Assembly (NCBI GenBank): GCA_012839035.1
Contig: DUOB01000134.1
Location: forward strand, 1 to 34,395
Reading direction: 5' to 3'
Length of the DNA stretch: 34,395 bases
Source: Propionibacterium sp.
GTDB lineage: Bacteria > Actinomycetota > Actinomycetes > Propionibacteriales > Propionibacteriaceae
Part shown: piece after piece, positions 8,645 through 16,281 of the stretch
How the letters are laid out: each line of letters starts with the position of its first letter
Position numbering within the stretch: the first letter of the stretch is position 1
The notes under the pieces: generated by a model
Told to the model about the DNA's origin: nothing
Databases searched by the model: none
Seen by the model: only the letters and a program-made list of their open reading frames with translations
Program-made: the position numbers and the translations under genes

Positions 8645-10132
8645 ATGGCCCAGACCGACCTCCCCCCACCCCCGCCGCTGGCGGAACCAAATCTCGCGGC
8701 GGTCATCAGACTCCATGCCGAGCAGCGTCCCGACGCGACAGCACTGGTCGAGGTCGGTGCGCAAGGACGGCGGTCGCTGACCTGGGCGGAGTTCGATCGG
8801 GCAGTGACCGAGAGCGCCAGCGGTCTCGTCGAACTTGGTCTGGTTGCCGGACAGCGCGTCATCATCCAGGCCCGGCCCTGTCTGGATGCGGTCGCTGCCT
8901 GGTTCGGCGCCTTGCGGGCCGGCATCGTCGCGGTGCCCGTCAATCCGGGGAAGACCCCCAACGAGCTGCGCAGGGTCGCCACGCATTGTGAGGCCCGGGT
9001 CCTGATCGGTGATCCGGAAACAGACCTGCCCGACGTCCGCGTTGTGCCGCTGGCCGAGTTGCGGTCGCACGCCGGGGAGACCCCCCTCGCGTCACCACAG
9101 GATCCGGAGGCGGTGGCGGCGATCATCTATACGTCGGGGACATCCGGCAACCCCAAGGGGGCCATGCTCAGTCATCGCGCGTTGCTCGCCCACTGCACGG
9201 GTGCTTATCGGCGGGGACTCTCGCGCCGCGATGCCACGGTTCTGTGCGGGATGCCGTTGTTCCACGTGTTCGGACTCAACGCCGTGCTCGGTGCGGGCGT
9301 TTTCGCCGGTGCCACCCTGGTGCTGGTCGAGGGCATCCCCGACGATCTCGGTGAGATCCTGCGCAGCGAGCAGATCACCCACCTGCCGCTGATTCCCTCC
9401 GTGCTCTATCGACTCACGCTCAACCCCGACCTCGGGGACTGCTGCCGCTCCCTGCAGACGGTGACGAGTGGTGCGGCGCCGCTGCCCGCCGCGTTGGCGT
9501 CCCACTGGCTCCGGCTGACCGGGATCCCGGTGCATCAGGGCTATGGCCTCACCGAGGCGGCTCCCGGGGTGACCAACACGCTCGGCACGGACTGGCTCGG
9601 CAGCAACCACGTCGGACACGCCTTGCCCGGTGTCGAGATCATGATCGGTGACGGCAGTGAACCGACCGAACCCGGCGAGGTCATGATCCGGGGCAACAAC
9701 CTTTTCTCCGGCTATTGGCCGGATGGGGCCGAAGGGCCCGGTGCGGACGGCTGGTTCGCCACGGGCGACGTGGGCTATCTGATCGGTGACGACCTGTTCC
9801 TGGTGGACCGGGTACGCGAGGTCATCATCGTGTCCGGCTTCAACGTCTATCCGGCCGAGATCGAGGAGGTCCTGGAGGAACACCCGGATGTCGCGGCCGC
9901 CGCGGTTGTCGGCCAGCCCGACGAGGAGACCGGTGAGCGCGTGGTGGCCTTCGTCACGGGGGACTCCGTGCAGCCATCAGCGGTGCTCGCCTTCGCATCC
10001 GCTCGTCTGGCGCGCTATAAGATGCCCACCGAACTCCTCGTCATCAAAGCAATGCCCCGCACGGCCTCCGGCAAGATCCGGAAGAACATCCTGCGGGACA
10101 TGCTCGACCGGACCGACGAGGACGACTTCTGA
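8645..10132 (+). CDS. AMP-binding acyl-CoA ligase (FadD-like)
   Basis: A 495-residue member of the adenylate-forming ligase superfamily, which activates a carboxylic acid with ATP and couples it to CoA. The phosphate loop is YTSGTSGNPKG (162-172). The later core motifs are YGLTEA, ATGDVGY and VDRVREVIIVSGFNVYPAEIE. TASGKIRK near the C-terminus carries the catalytic Lys (about K477) used in the adenylation half-reaction. Length and motifs fit a medium/long-chain fatty acyl-CoA or related acid ligase; the acid cannot be read from the sequence. Residues 7-11 are a run of prolines. I chose ATG 8645 because it falls just before the conserved N-terminal domain; longer frames would run into the divergent HAD gene. 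The next gene begins 11 nt after the stop. Confidence 0.88.
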   Translation: MAQTDLPPPPPLAEPNLAAVIRLHAEQRPDATALVEVGAQGRRSLTWAEFDRAVTESASGLVELGLVAGQRVIIQARPCLDAVAAWFGALRAGIVAVPVNPGKTPNELRRVATHCEARVLIGDPETDLPDVRVVPLAELRSHAGETPLASPQDPEAVAAIIYTSGTSGNPKGAMLSHRALLAHCTGAYRRGLSRRDATVLCGMPLFHVFGLNAVLGAGVFAGATLVLVEGIPDDLGEILRSEQITHLPLIPSVLYRLTLNPDLGDCCRSLQTVTSGAAPLPAALASHWLRLTGIPVHQGYGLTEAAPGVTNTLGTDWLGSNHVGHALPGVEIMIGDGSEPTEPGEVMIRGNNLFSGYWPDGAEGPGADGWFATGDVGYLIGDDLFLVDRVREVIIVSGFNVYPAEIEEVLEEHPDVAAAAVVGQPDEETGERVVAFVTGDSVQPSAVLAFASARLARYKMPTELLVIKAMPRTASGKIRKNILRDMLDRTDEDDF

Positions 10133-10143
10133 GTGGAGCGCCC

Positions 10144-10425
10144 GTGACGACACACCCCGCTGTGACGGATCAGCCGCGCGTGACCGTGCTGACCAGACAG
10201 GACTGTCATCTGTGCGATGAAGTGCTGGTCGTGGTGCGAGATCTCTGCGGCGAGCTGGGGGTGGATCTCGCGGAAATCGACATCGACCTGCCGGGTCGCG
10301 AGAGCCTGCGGGAGGAGTACACCGACCAGGTGCCGGTCACGTTCGTCGACGGCAAGCGGTTCGACTTCTGGCGGATCGATGAGGTACGCCTGCGCGCCGC
10401 CCTGCAGGACGGTCATCGGTGCTGA
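10144..10425 (+). CDS. Glutaredoxin-like protein (thioredoxin fold, CHLC)
   Basis: A 93-residue small thioredoxin-fold protein of the DUF836/glutaredoxin-like group. The redox motif is CHLC (Q18-D-C-H-L-C region), placed after the first strand VTVLTR. The cis-Pro loop is QVPVTF, followed by the usual VDGKRFDFWRIDE end. The GTG start gives the first 11 hydrophilic residues before the fold begins. M. tuberculosis has the equivalent gene (Rv0508) directly upstream of hemA; here rex lies between. It is probably cotranscribed with the acyl-CoA ligase (11-nt gap). The likely partner in a mycothiol-using organism is unknown, so electron donor and target are open. Confidence 0.85.
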   Translation: MTTHPAVTDQPRVTVLTRQDCHLCDEVLVVVRDLCGELGVDLAEIDIDLPGRESLREEYTDQVPVTFVDGKRFDFWRIDEVRLRAALQDGHRC

Positions 10426-10476
10426 CAGGCCGGTGGTTGTGCGCTCCGACTAGCCTTGATGAGGGATCCGGGATGC

Positions 10477-10494
10477 TTGTGCATTTCTTCACAA
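10477..10494. promoter_or_regulatory. Rex operator (TTGTG-N8-CACAA)
   Basis: TTGTG (10477-10481) and CACAA (10490-10494) form perfect inverted half-sites with an 8-bp spacer, the consensus of the redox repressor Rex. The site is 42 bp upstream of the rex start codon and overlaps the probable -35 element, so Rex binding would block transcription of rex and the heme genes. In Streptomyces coelicolor Rex controls a rex-hemACD operon in the same way. Confidence 0.9.
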
Positions 10495-10506
10495 GCGCAC
10501 TAGAGT
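10477..10506 (+). promoter_or_regulatory. Promoter of the rex-hem operon
   Basis: A -35 candidate TTGTGC (10477-10482) and a -10 candidate TAGAGT (10501-10506) are separated by 18 bp. The -35 is inside the Rex operator. Transcription would start near 10512-10514, giving a leader of about 22-24 nt with the AGGAGG ribosome site at 10522-10527. Confidence 0.6.
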
Positions 10507-10535
10507 AGGCCTCCCGCGAGCAGGAGGGTGGTCGC

Positions 10536-11231
10536 ATGGGAGGTCACGGGCTCCGTGGGCCGCTCCCGGGACTGCCCACCGCCACGGTCGAGCGGCTGGC
10601 TGCTTATCTGGGCGCACTGAATGCGCTGGAAGAACGGGGCGTCGAGACGGTCTCCTCGGGAGAACTGGCCACCGCGGCCGGCGTCAATCCTGCCCAGCTG
10701 CGCAAGGACCTGTCCCATCTGGGCAGCTATGGCATTCGCGGTGTCGGTTATGACGTGCAGAGTCTGCGCTTCCACATCGACCAGAACATCGGCTCGGCCG
10801 GGGACTGGCACGTGATCATCGTGGGAGTCGGCAATCTGGGCCGGTCCCTGGTGAATCATTCGGGTTTCCTCTCGCGGGGATTTCGCGTGGTCGCGCTGTT
10901 CGATGTGGATCCGGCCTTGATCGGACGGTCCGTCGAGGGGCACCCGATCCATTCCATGGCGGACCTGGCGACGGTTCTCACCGAACCCGCTGCGACGATC
11001 GGTGTCATCGCCACGCCCGCCCAAGCGGCCCAGGGCGTTGCCGATCGACTGGTGGCTGCCGGTGTCGGCTGCCTCCTCAATTTCGCGCCGACCGGCCTTG
11101 AATTGCCCAAGGAGATCACGGTCCGCAGGGTCGACCTGGGTTCCGAACTGCAGATCTTGGCGTACCATCGACAGCGGTCGCTCGCCGACGACGCCGCCGA
11201 AAGCGTGCAGGTGTCCGTGTTGGGCGACTGA
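10536..11231 (+). CDS. rex: Redox-sensing transcriptional repressor Rex
   Basis: A 231-residue repressor that binds its operator when NADH is low and lets go when NADH rises. The N-terminal winged helix (about 18-75) contains SSGELATAAGVNPAQLRKDLSH and the wing GSYGIRGVGYDV, which is nearly invariant in Rex. The C-terminal Rossmann domain starts with IIVGVGNLGRSL (94-105) and has ALFDVDP (120-126), the acidic loop after strand 2 that favours NAD(H) over NADP(H). AGGAGG lies 8 nt before ATG 10536. The perfect Rex site in its own promoter shows autoregulation. It heads a run of hemA, hemC, hemD and hemB, the same arrangement as in Streptomyces, whereas M. tuberculosis lacks rex here. Confidence 0.95.
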   Translation: MGGHGLRGPLPGLPTATVERLAAYLGALNALEERGVETVSSGELATAAGVNPAQLRKDLSHLGSYGIRGVGYDVQSLRFHIDQNIGSAGDWHVIIVGVGNLGRSLVNHSGFLSRGFRVVALFDVDPALIGRSVEGHPIHSMADLATVLTEPAATIGVIATPAQAAQGVADRLVAAGVGCLLNFAPTGLELPKEITVRRVDLGSELQILAYHRQRSLADDAAESVQVSVLGD

Positions 11232-11277
11232 CGGCCGCCTCCGACGGGGCGGCGGGCGCTGTGGAGGTGGGCTGGTC

Positions 11278-12564
11278 TTGAGCATCCTGGTTGTGAGCGT
11301 GTCCCACCGGACCGCTCCCATGGACCTGCTGGCTCGCCTGACTCTCCCCGCCGATGTCACAAGCAAAATGCTGACCTCCCTCGTGGCTTCGGAGCACGTG
11401 GACGAGGCCGTGGTGCTGTCCACCTGCAACCGCACGGAGATCTACGCCTCGGTCACCCGGTTCCACGGGGGGCTCCAGGCGCTGACCGAAACCGTCGAAT
11501 GCGTGGCCGGCGTCCCCGTCGAGACCCTTCAGGACAACTGCGCGGTGTTCTATGACGAGGCTGCGGTGAGCCATTGCTTCTCGGTGACCGCCGGACTGGA
11601 CTCCATGGTCCGGGGGGAGCACCAGATCCTGGGGCAGGTGCGGCAGGCGCTCAAGCATGCGCAGGCCGAGCAGGCGGTCGGGACCGCGCTCAATGCGCTG
11701 TTCCAGCAGTCGTTGCGGGTCGCGAAGCGGGTCCAGACCGAAACTGCCGCGGGAGCCGCGGGCCGCTCTCTGGTCACCGCTTCGCTCGCGGAGCTGACCG
11801 ACCGCGGCATCGATGTCGGCGGACTCCGCGCGCTTGTCGTCGGGGCGGGCTCCATGGCAGCGCTGGCCGCCCACACCATCAGCGATCGAGGAGCCGCGGT
11901 GACTCTGGTGAATCGGACGCTCGAGAAAGCCGATCGGCTGGCCGACGCGGTCGGCGGCACCGCGCGTCCCCTCGAGGAGCTCACCCAGGCGTTGGACCAC
12001 GCCGATGTCGTGGTCACCTGCACCGGAGCCCGCGGCCTGCGCCTGACCGTCGACGATTTCCGCCACACGCCTGTGCGGGGGGTCATCGACCTGGCGCTGC
12101 CGGCGGACGTGGCCGAGGACGTCGGCGAGCTCCCGGGCGTCGAGCTCGTCAACCTCGACGTGCTGGCCCGGATCGCCCATGGTGACTCGGCCGGCGGTCT
12201 GGGCGCGGGGGCGGGCGAGCTCGCCGAGGCCGAGGCGCTGGTCGCGGACGAGGTCAAGGATTTCCTCGGGTTGCGCCGGGCCGCCGAGGTCGCGCCGACC
12301 GTTGTCGCGCTGCGTTCGATGGCCCAGGACGTCATGACCGCCGAGCTCGTGCGGCTCAATCAGCGGCTGCCCCATCTCGGGGACAAGGAGCGCAGTGAGA
12401 TCCAGGCCACGGTCCGGCGCGTGGTGGAGAAGCTGCTCCACCAGCCCACCGTGCGGGTCAAGCAGCTCGCCGCCATGCCCGACACGCCCGACTACGCCGC
12501 CGCCCTCCGGGAATTGTTCGCCCTCGATGCCGCCGTGATCGACGCGGTCTCCCAGACGCGATGA
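11278..12564 (+). CDS. hemA: Glutamyl-tRNA reductase
   Basis: First committed step of the C5 heme pathway: reduces Glu-tRNA(Glu) to glutamate-1-semialdehyde with NADPH. The protein has 428 residues. VSHRTAP (8-14) and LSTCNRTEIYA contain the catalytic C50. GLDSMVRGEHQILGQVRQAL is the second catalytic-domain signature. The NADPH domain begins LVVGAGSMA, and the C-terminal dimerisation helix follows. I chose the TTG start at 11278 because the protein then begins MSILVVSVSHR as family members do, with GGAGG (11263-11267) upstream. The open frame extends back into rex, but this has no homology support. The stop overlaps the hemC start (ATGA). The gap after rex is 46 nt with no terminator seen. 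Confidence 0.95.
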   Translation: MSILVVSVSHRTAPMDLLARLTLPADVTSKMLTSLVASEHVDEAVVLSTCNRTEIYASVTRFHGGLQALTETVECVAGVPVETLQDNCAVFYDEAAVSHCFSVTAGLDSMVRGEHQILGQVRQALKHAQAEQAVGTALNALFQQSLRVAKRVQTETAAGAAGRSLVTASLAELTDRGIDVGGLRALVVGAGSMAALAAHTISDRGAAVTLVNRTLEKADRLADAVGGTARPLEELTQALDHADVVVTCTGARGLRLTVDDFRHTPVRGVIDLALPADVAEDVGELPGVELVNLDVLARIAHGDSAGGLGAGAGELAEAEALVADEVKDFLGLRRAAEVAPTVVALRSMAQDVMTAELVRLNQRLPHLGDKERSEIQATVRRVVEKLLHQPTVRVKQLAAMPDTPDYAAALRELFALDAAVIDAVSQTR

Positions 12565-13556
12565 GCCCACGGATCCGGATCGGCGCTCGCCGCTCGCCGC
12601 TCGCGGTCGCCCAGGCCCGGTGGGTCCTCGACCTGCTGACCGACCAGGGGGCCGAGTGTGAGCTCGTCGGAATCGACACCCAGGGGGACACCGACCGCCG
12701 GCACCTCACGGAGATCGGCGGCACGGGAGTCTTCGCCATGGCCGTGCGGGCCGCCCTTCTGGACGGCTCCATCGATGTGGCCGTGCACTCCATGAAGGAC
12801 CTGCCGACCGCGCCAGCGCCCGGCCTCGAGATCGCGGCCGTCCCGGAACGCGAGGACCCGCGGGATGTCCTGGTCGGCTGCCGCGTCGCAGACCTCGCGG
12901 ACGGCATGGTGATCGGGACCGGATCGCCGCGGCGCGAGGTCCAGCTGGGGGAGTACGCGACCGGGCGCGGCATCCACCTCGAATTCAGGCCGATCCGGGG
13001 CAATGTCGATCGGCGCCTCGAGCTCGTCCGCACCGGTGAAATCGACGCGACCCTGCTGGCGGCGGCGGGGCTCACCAGGCTCGGCCGGTTGGCGACCCTG
13101 GATCTGCCCCATGAGCTGCTCGGGACCGACGTCATGCTCCCGGCTGCCGCCCAGGGGGCACTGGCGGTGGAGATCGCGGATCCGGCGCGACCGGGCGTAC
13201 GCGATCTCGTCACACAACTTGACCACGGGCCGACGCGCGCCCGCGTGCAGGCCGAACGGGAGTTCCTCCGAGTCCTGGAAGCAGGCTGCCTGGCTCCGGT
13301 GGGGGTGCTTGCCGGAGTTGATACGGGGCATGATATGAGCGCCGATTTGACTATGTTCGCGGTTATTGGGAAAACCTTGTCTAGCAGTTCCTTTGTGGAG
13401 GGATCCGGTGCGCCGCTCCTGCGCGTGTCCGGGACCGCTGCAATGGAGCAGTCGGTCGAGTTGGGCGCGCGGTTGGCCCGCACGGCTTTGCTGAGCATCG
13501 ATGACGATCAATCCAGTGGGCGCCCGCAGGACCCACGCGGAACAGAACGCGAGTGA
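12561..13556 (+). CDS. hemC: Hydroxymethylbilane synthase (porphobilinogen deaminase)
   Basis: Polymerises four porphobilinogen molecules into hydroxymethylbilane. The protein has 331 residues. C243 in LEAGCLAPVG is the attachment site of the dipyrromethane cofactor. HSMKDLPT (76-83) contains the conserved Lys and catalytic Asp region, and GTGSPRREVQL (119-129) and RPIRGNVDRRL (143-153) are the Arg-rich substrate channel motifs. The ATGA overlap with hemA indicates translational coupling. The last 15 residues after the third domain are hydrophilic and non-conserved. Codons around 13330-13400 are more AT-rich than elsewhere in the operon. Confidence 0.95.
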   Translation: MSPRIRIGARRSPLAVAQARWVLDLLTDQGAECELVGIDTQGDTDRRHLTEIGGTGVFAMAVRAALLDGSIDVAVHSMKDLPTAPAPGLEIAAVPEREDPRDVLVGCRVADLADGMVIGTGSPRREVQLGEYATGRGIHLEFRPIRGNVDRRLELVRTGEIDATLLAAAGLTRLGRLATLDLPHELLGTDVMLPAAAQGALAVEIADPARPGVRDLVTQLDHGPTRARVQAEREFLRVLEAGCLAPVGVLAGVDTGHDMSADLTMFAVIGKTLSSSSFVEGSGAPLLRVSGTAAMEQSVELGARLARTALLSIDDDQSSGRPQDPRGTERE

Positions 13557-13560
13557 TCAC

Positions 13561-15225
13561 GTGACCACAACCAGTTCCTCCCAGCCGGCACACGGCATCG
13601 ATTCGCCGCCCATCGCGGCTTCGCGTGGTCGGGTGATCTTTGTGGGAACTGGACCGGGGGACCCCGACCTGTTGACCCTCGGGGCCGTTGCGGCGATTGG
13701 TGAAGCCACGGCGATCATCCTGGATCGCGAGACGCTGCGGGACGTCATCGAACATCCGGCCGTGAAGATCCCTGCAGGCACCGAGGTCATGGAATTGCCG
13801 ACCCAGCCGAGCGGCAAGATGCTGCCTCCGTCCCAAAGGGCGAAACAGGTTCTCAAATACGCGGTCGGCGGATCGCGCGTCGTCCGCCTGGTCGCCGGTG
13901 ACCCGTTCATGGACTCCGCCGTGGCCGACGAAGCAGCGGCCTGTGTGCGAGGCGGGATCGACTTCGAGGTCGTGCCCGGTGTCTCGGCGCTCACCGCAGT
14001 GCCCGAATATGCAGGGATCTCCCTGGCGAATGCGGGCGGTCTCCATTTCGTGTCTGCGACCGAGCGGATCGTGAAGTCGCAGGCAGCCCAGTGGGCCACC
14101 CACGGGACGATCGTCATCTCGACCAGAGCAGGTCTCCTGGTCGATGCGATCGAGGCGGCTCGTGCCTCGGGGCGGCCGGACGACGATTCCACGCTGGTGA
14201 CCTATTTCGGCGGCTCGACCGAACAGCACACGCTCGCGGCCGACCTCGGTGACATGGTCGCCGCGGTCGAGTCCCGCGCCGCTGAGGGAGAGATCGATCC
14301 GGAAGAACCCGTGCACTTGATGATCGGACCCGCGGTCGAGCAGCGCGACGATCTGTCGTGGTATGAAACCAAGCCGCTCTTCGGCTGGCGGGTCCTGATC
14401 CCGCGCACCAAGGACCAGGCCGGTCCGATGAGCAACCGGCTGCGGACCTATGGGGCACATTCCGAGGAGGTGCCCACGATCTCGGTCGAGCCGCCGCGCA
14501 GCCCGCAACAGATCGACAAGGCCATTCGGGGTCTGGTCGAAGGGCGTTACGAATGGGTGGCCTTCACGTCGGTGAACGCGGTGAAGGCGATCCGCGAAAA
14601 GCTCGAGGACTACGGTCTGGATGCCCGGGCCCTGTCCGGGCTCAAGGTCGCCGCGGTCGGCAAGGTGACCGCCGGCGCACTGCGCGACTGGGGCATCGAG
14701 CCGGAGCTCGTGCCGACCGGAGAACAGTCCGCAGCCGGGCTTGCCGCCGAATGGCCGCCCTATGACGAGGTGCTGGACCCGATCAACAGGGTTTTCCTGC
14801 CGCGGGCGGACATCGCGACGGAAACTCTGTCGGCGGGCCTGTCCCGGCTGGGCTGGATCGTGGAGGACGTCACGGCCTATCGGACCGTCCGCGCCGCGCC
14901 GCCGCCCGCGCCGACCCGCGAGGCGATCAAGACCGGCCAGTTCGACGCCGTCGTGTTCACCTCGTCATCGACCGTGCGCAACCTGGTCGGCATCGCGGGC
15001 AAGCCGCATGCGACCACGGTCATCGCCGTCATCGGGCCGGCGACGGCTCGCACCTGCGAGGAGCATGGTCTCCGGGTCGATGTCATGGCGCCGAGCCCGG
15101 GGGCGCTCGAGCTGGCGGATGCCCTGGCCACCTTTGCGGCCGAGCGGCGGGATGCGTTCCTGGCCGCGGGGGACAAGGTGCTCAAGCCGTCGCAGATGCG
15201 GCGGGCCAGCGGCAGGCGGCGCTGA
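13561..15225 (+). CDS. hemD: Uroporphyrinogen-III synthase fused to an SUMT-like domain
   Basis: A two-domain protein of 554 residues, the actinobacterial HemD form. Residues ~20-265 resemble uroporphyrinogen-III C-methyltransferase, with the glycine-rich FVGTGPGDPDLLTL and VVPGVSALTAVPEYAGISL. Residues ~275-540 are uroporphyrinogen-III synthase, starting GWRVLIPRTKDQAG, with FTSVNAVKAI and FTSSSTVRNL as the paired substrate-side loops. The synthase closes hydroxymethylbilane to uroporphyrinogen III. Methylation is doubtful: GGDPFxFGRGGEE of true methyltransferases is AGDPFMDSAVADE here. I start at GTG 13561, 4 nt after the hemC stop; an in-frame ATG at 13501 would overlap hemC by 56 nt and add 20 residues. 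Confidence 0.93.
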   Translation: MTTTSSSQPAHGIDSPPIAASRGRVIFVGTGPGDPDLLTLGAVAAIGEATAIILDRETLRDVIEHPAVKIPAGTEVMELPTQPSGKMLPPSQRAKQVLKYAVGGSRVVRLVAGDPFMDSAVADEAAACVRGGIDFEVVPGVSALTAVPEYAGISLANAGGLHFVSATERIVKSQAAQWATHGTIVISTRAGLLVDAIEAARASGRPDDDSTLVTYFGGSTEQHTLAADLGDMVAAVESRAAEGEIDPEEPVHLMIGPAVEQRDDLSWYETKPLFGWRVLIPRTKDQAGPMSNRLRTYGAHSEEVPTISVEPPRSPQQIDKAIRGLVEGRYEWVAFTSVNAVKAIREKLEDYGLDARALSGLKVAAVGKVTAGALRDWGIEPELVPTGEQSAAGLAAEWPPYDEVLDPINRVFLPRADIATETLSAGLSRLGWIVEDVTAYRTVRAAPPPAPTREAIKTGQFDAVVFTSSSTVRNLVGIAGKPHATTVIAVIGPATARTCEEHGLRVDVMAPSPGALELADALATFAAERRDAFLAAGDKVLKPSQMRRASGRRR

Positions 15226-16203
15226 GTGTCGGGTTTTCCGGGCGTACGCCCGCGTCGGCTGCGCGCACTGCCCGCCTTGCGGGACATGGTGGCGGAAACG
15301 TCCGTCGAGCCGCGGCAGCTGATCCTGCCGGTGTTCGTGGGGGAGGGGCTGACCGAACCGAAGCCCATCACGAGCATGCCGGGTGTCGTGCAGCACACGA
15401 TGGACTCCTTGAAGGCGACGGCGGCGGCAGCAGCGGAGGCAGGGCTGGCCGGGGTGATGCTCTTCGGCCTGCCGGAGCACAAGGACGCGGTTGGCTCCCA
15501 GGCGCTGGCGGCCGACGGCATCCTGACGCAGGCGCTCCGGGGGGTGCGTCAGGAAGTCGGGGACGACTGCCTCGTCATGTCCGATGTCTGTCTCGACGAG
15601 TTCACCGACCACGGTCACTGCGGGGTGTTGACGGCGAGTGGACTGGTCGACAACGACGCCACTCTGGAGATCTATGCCGAGATGGCGGTGTTGCATGCCG
15701 AGGCGGGGGCGCACGTCGTCGGCCCCAGCGGCATGATGGACGGCCAGGTGGGGGTCATCCGATCCGCGCTCGACCGTGCCGGTCATGCGGAGACGGTGAT
15801 TCTGGCGTACGCGGCGAAATATGCGTCCGCCTTCTATGGCCCCTTCCGCGAGGCGGTCAACTCGTCCCTGAGCGGTGACCGGCGCACCTATCAGCAGGAT
15901 CCCCGCAACCTGCGGGAGGCGCTCCGGGAGATCGAGCTCGACATTGCCGAGGGCGCGGACATCATCATGGTGAAGCCGGCGCTGGCCTACCTCGACGTGA
16001 TTGCTGCGGCCAGGGCAGCCTGCGACCTGCCGATTGCGGCGTACAACATCTCGGGGGAGTACGCGATGGTGGAGGCCGCCGCCGCCAACGGCTGGATCGA
16101 CCGGGAACGGGCGATCGACGAGACGATGACCTCGATCCGCCGCGCGGGCGCGGACGTGATTCTGACCTACTGGGCACTGGAGCTGGCCGGCCGCGCCCGG
16201 TGA
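15226..16203 (+). CDS. hemB: Porphobilinogen synthase (delta-aminolevulinate dehydratase)
   Basis: Condenses two 5-aminolevulinate molecules into porphobilinogen. The protein has 325 residues. The two Schiff-base lysines are K198 ([11 protein letters not shown]) and K250 ([10 protein letters not shown]). The metal loop [14 protein letters not shown] (120-133) has C122 and C132 but Asp at the middle position, D124, between the zinc type (C-C-C) and the magnesium type. This is common among actinobacterial sequences as I recall them. The GTG start directly follows the hemD stop with no spacer. It is the last gene of the rex-hem run; hemL lies 1.85 kb downstream, beyond bfd-bfr and the DUF4272 gene. 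Confidence 0.95.
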   Translation: MSGFPGVRPRRLRALPALRDMVAETSVEPRQLILPVFVGEGLTEPKPITSMPGVVQHTMDSLKATAAAAAEAGLAGVMLFGLPEHKDAVGSQALAADGILTQALRGVRQEVGDDCLVMSDVCLDEFTDHGHCGVLTASGLVDNDATLEIYAEMAVLHAEAGAHVVGPSGMMDGQVGVIRSALDRAGHAETVILAYAAKYASAFYGPFREAVNSSLSGDRRTYQQDPRNLREALREIELDIAEGADIIMVKPALAYLDVIAAARAACDLPIAAYNISGEYAMVEAAAANGWIDRERAIDETMTSIRRAGADVILTYWALELAGRAR

Positions 16204-16222
16204 TGGCGTACCGGTGTGAAGC

Positions 16223-16253
16223 GCATCACGCTCTGCCGAAAACCTTGTGATGC
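16223..16253. promoter_or_regulatory. Inverted repeat between hemB and bfd
   Basis: GCATCAC (16223-16229) and GTGATGC (16247-16253) are exact reverse complements, 17 bp apart. The right arm overlaps the bfd -35 element. It could end the hem operon transcript as a weak hairpin (no T-run follows) or bind a regulator. The role is unknown. Confidence 0.35.
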
Positions 16254-16274
16254 CCGCAGAACTAAGGTTAGCCT
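16245..16274 (+). promoter_or_regulatory. Promoter of bfd-bfr
   Basis: A -35 TTGTGA (16245-16250) and a -10 TAGCCT (16269-16274) are separated by 18 bp. The -10 ends 6 nt before the bfd ATG, so the transcript is probably leaderless. The -10 lies inside the iron box. Confidence 0.6.
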
Positions 16275-16281
16275 TAGCTCA
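16262..16281. promoter_or_regulatory. IdeR/DtxR-type iron box at bfd
   Basis: CTAAGG (16262-16267) and CCTTAG (16272-16277) form a perfect dyad around TTAG. The 19-mer TAAGGTTAGCCTTAGCTCA (16263-16281) agrees with the DtxR/IdeR consensus at 14 of 19 positions. It covers the -10 box and reaches the start codon, so binding of the iron-loaded regulator should affect bfd-bfr strongly. Its position is typical of repression by occlusion. Confidence 0.75.

Noticed and set aside
11002..11277. An extended N-terminus of HemA running back into rex
   Set aside because: It overlaps rex in another frame, and GluTR proteins start at the MSILVVSVSHR segment, which has a ribosome site upstream.
11116..12570. 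A minus-strand open frame of about 480 codons opposite hemA
   Set aside because: Low-complexity antisense shadow of hemA with no recognisable motif.
13328..13400. An internal promoter in the AT-richer end of hemC (TTGACT, then GAAAACCTTGT also seen near the bfd -35)
   Set aside because: No -10 at correct spacing. The shared 11-mer with 16239-16249 is short enough to be chance, and hemC-hemD are tightly linked.
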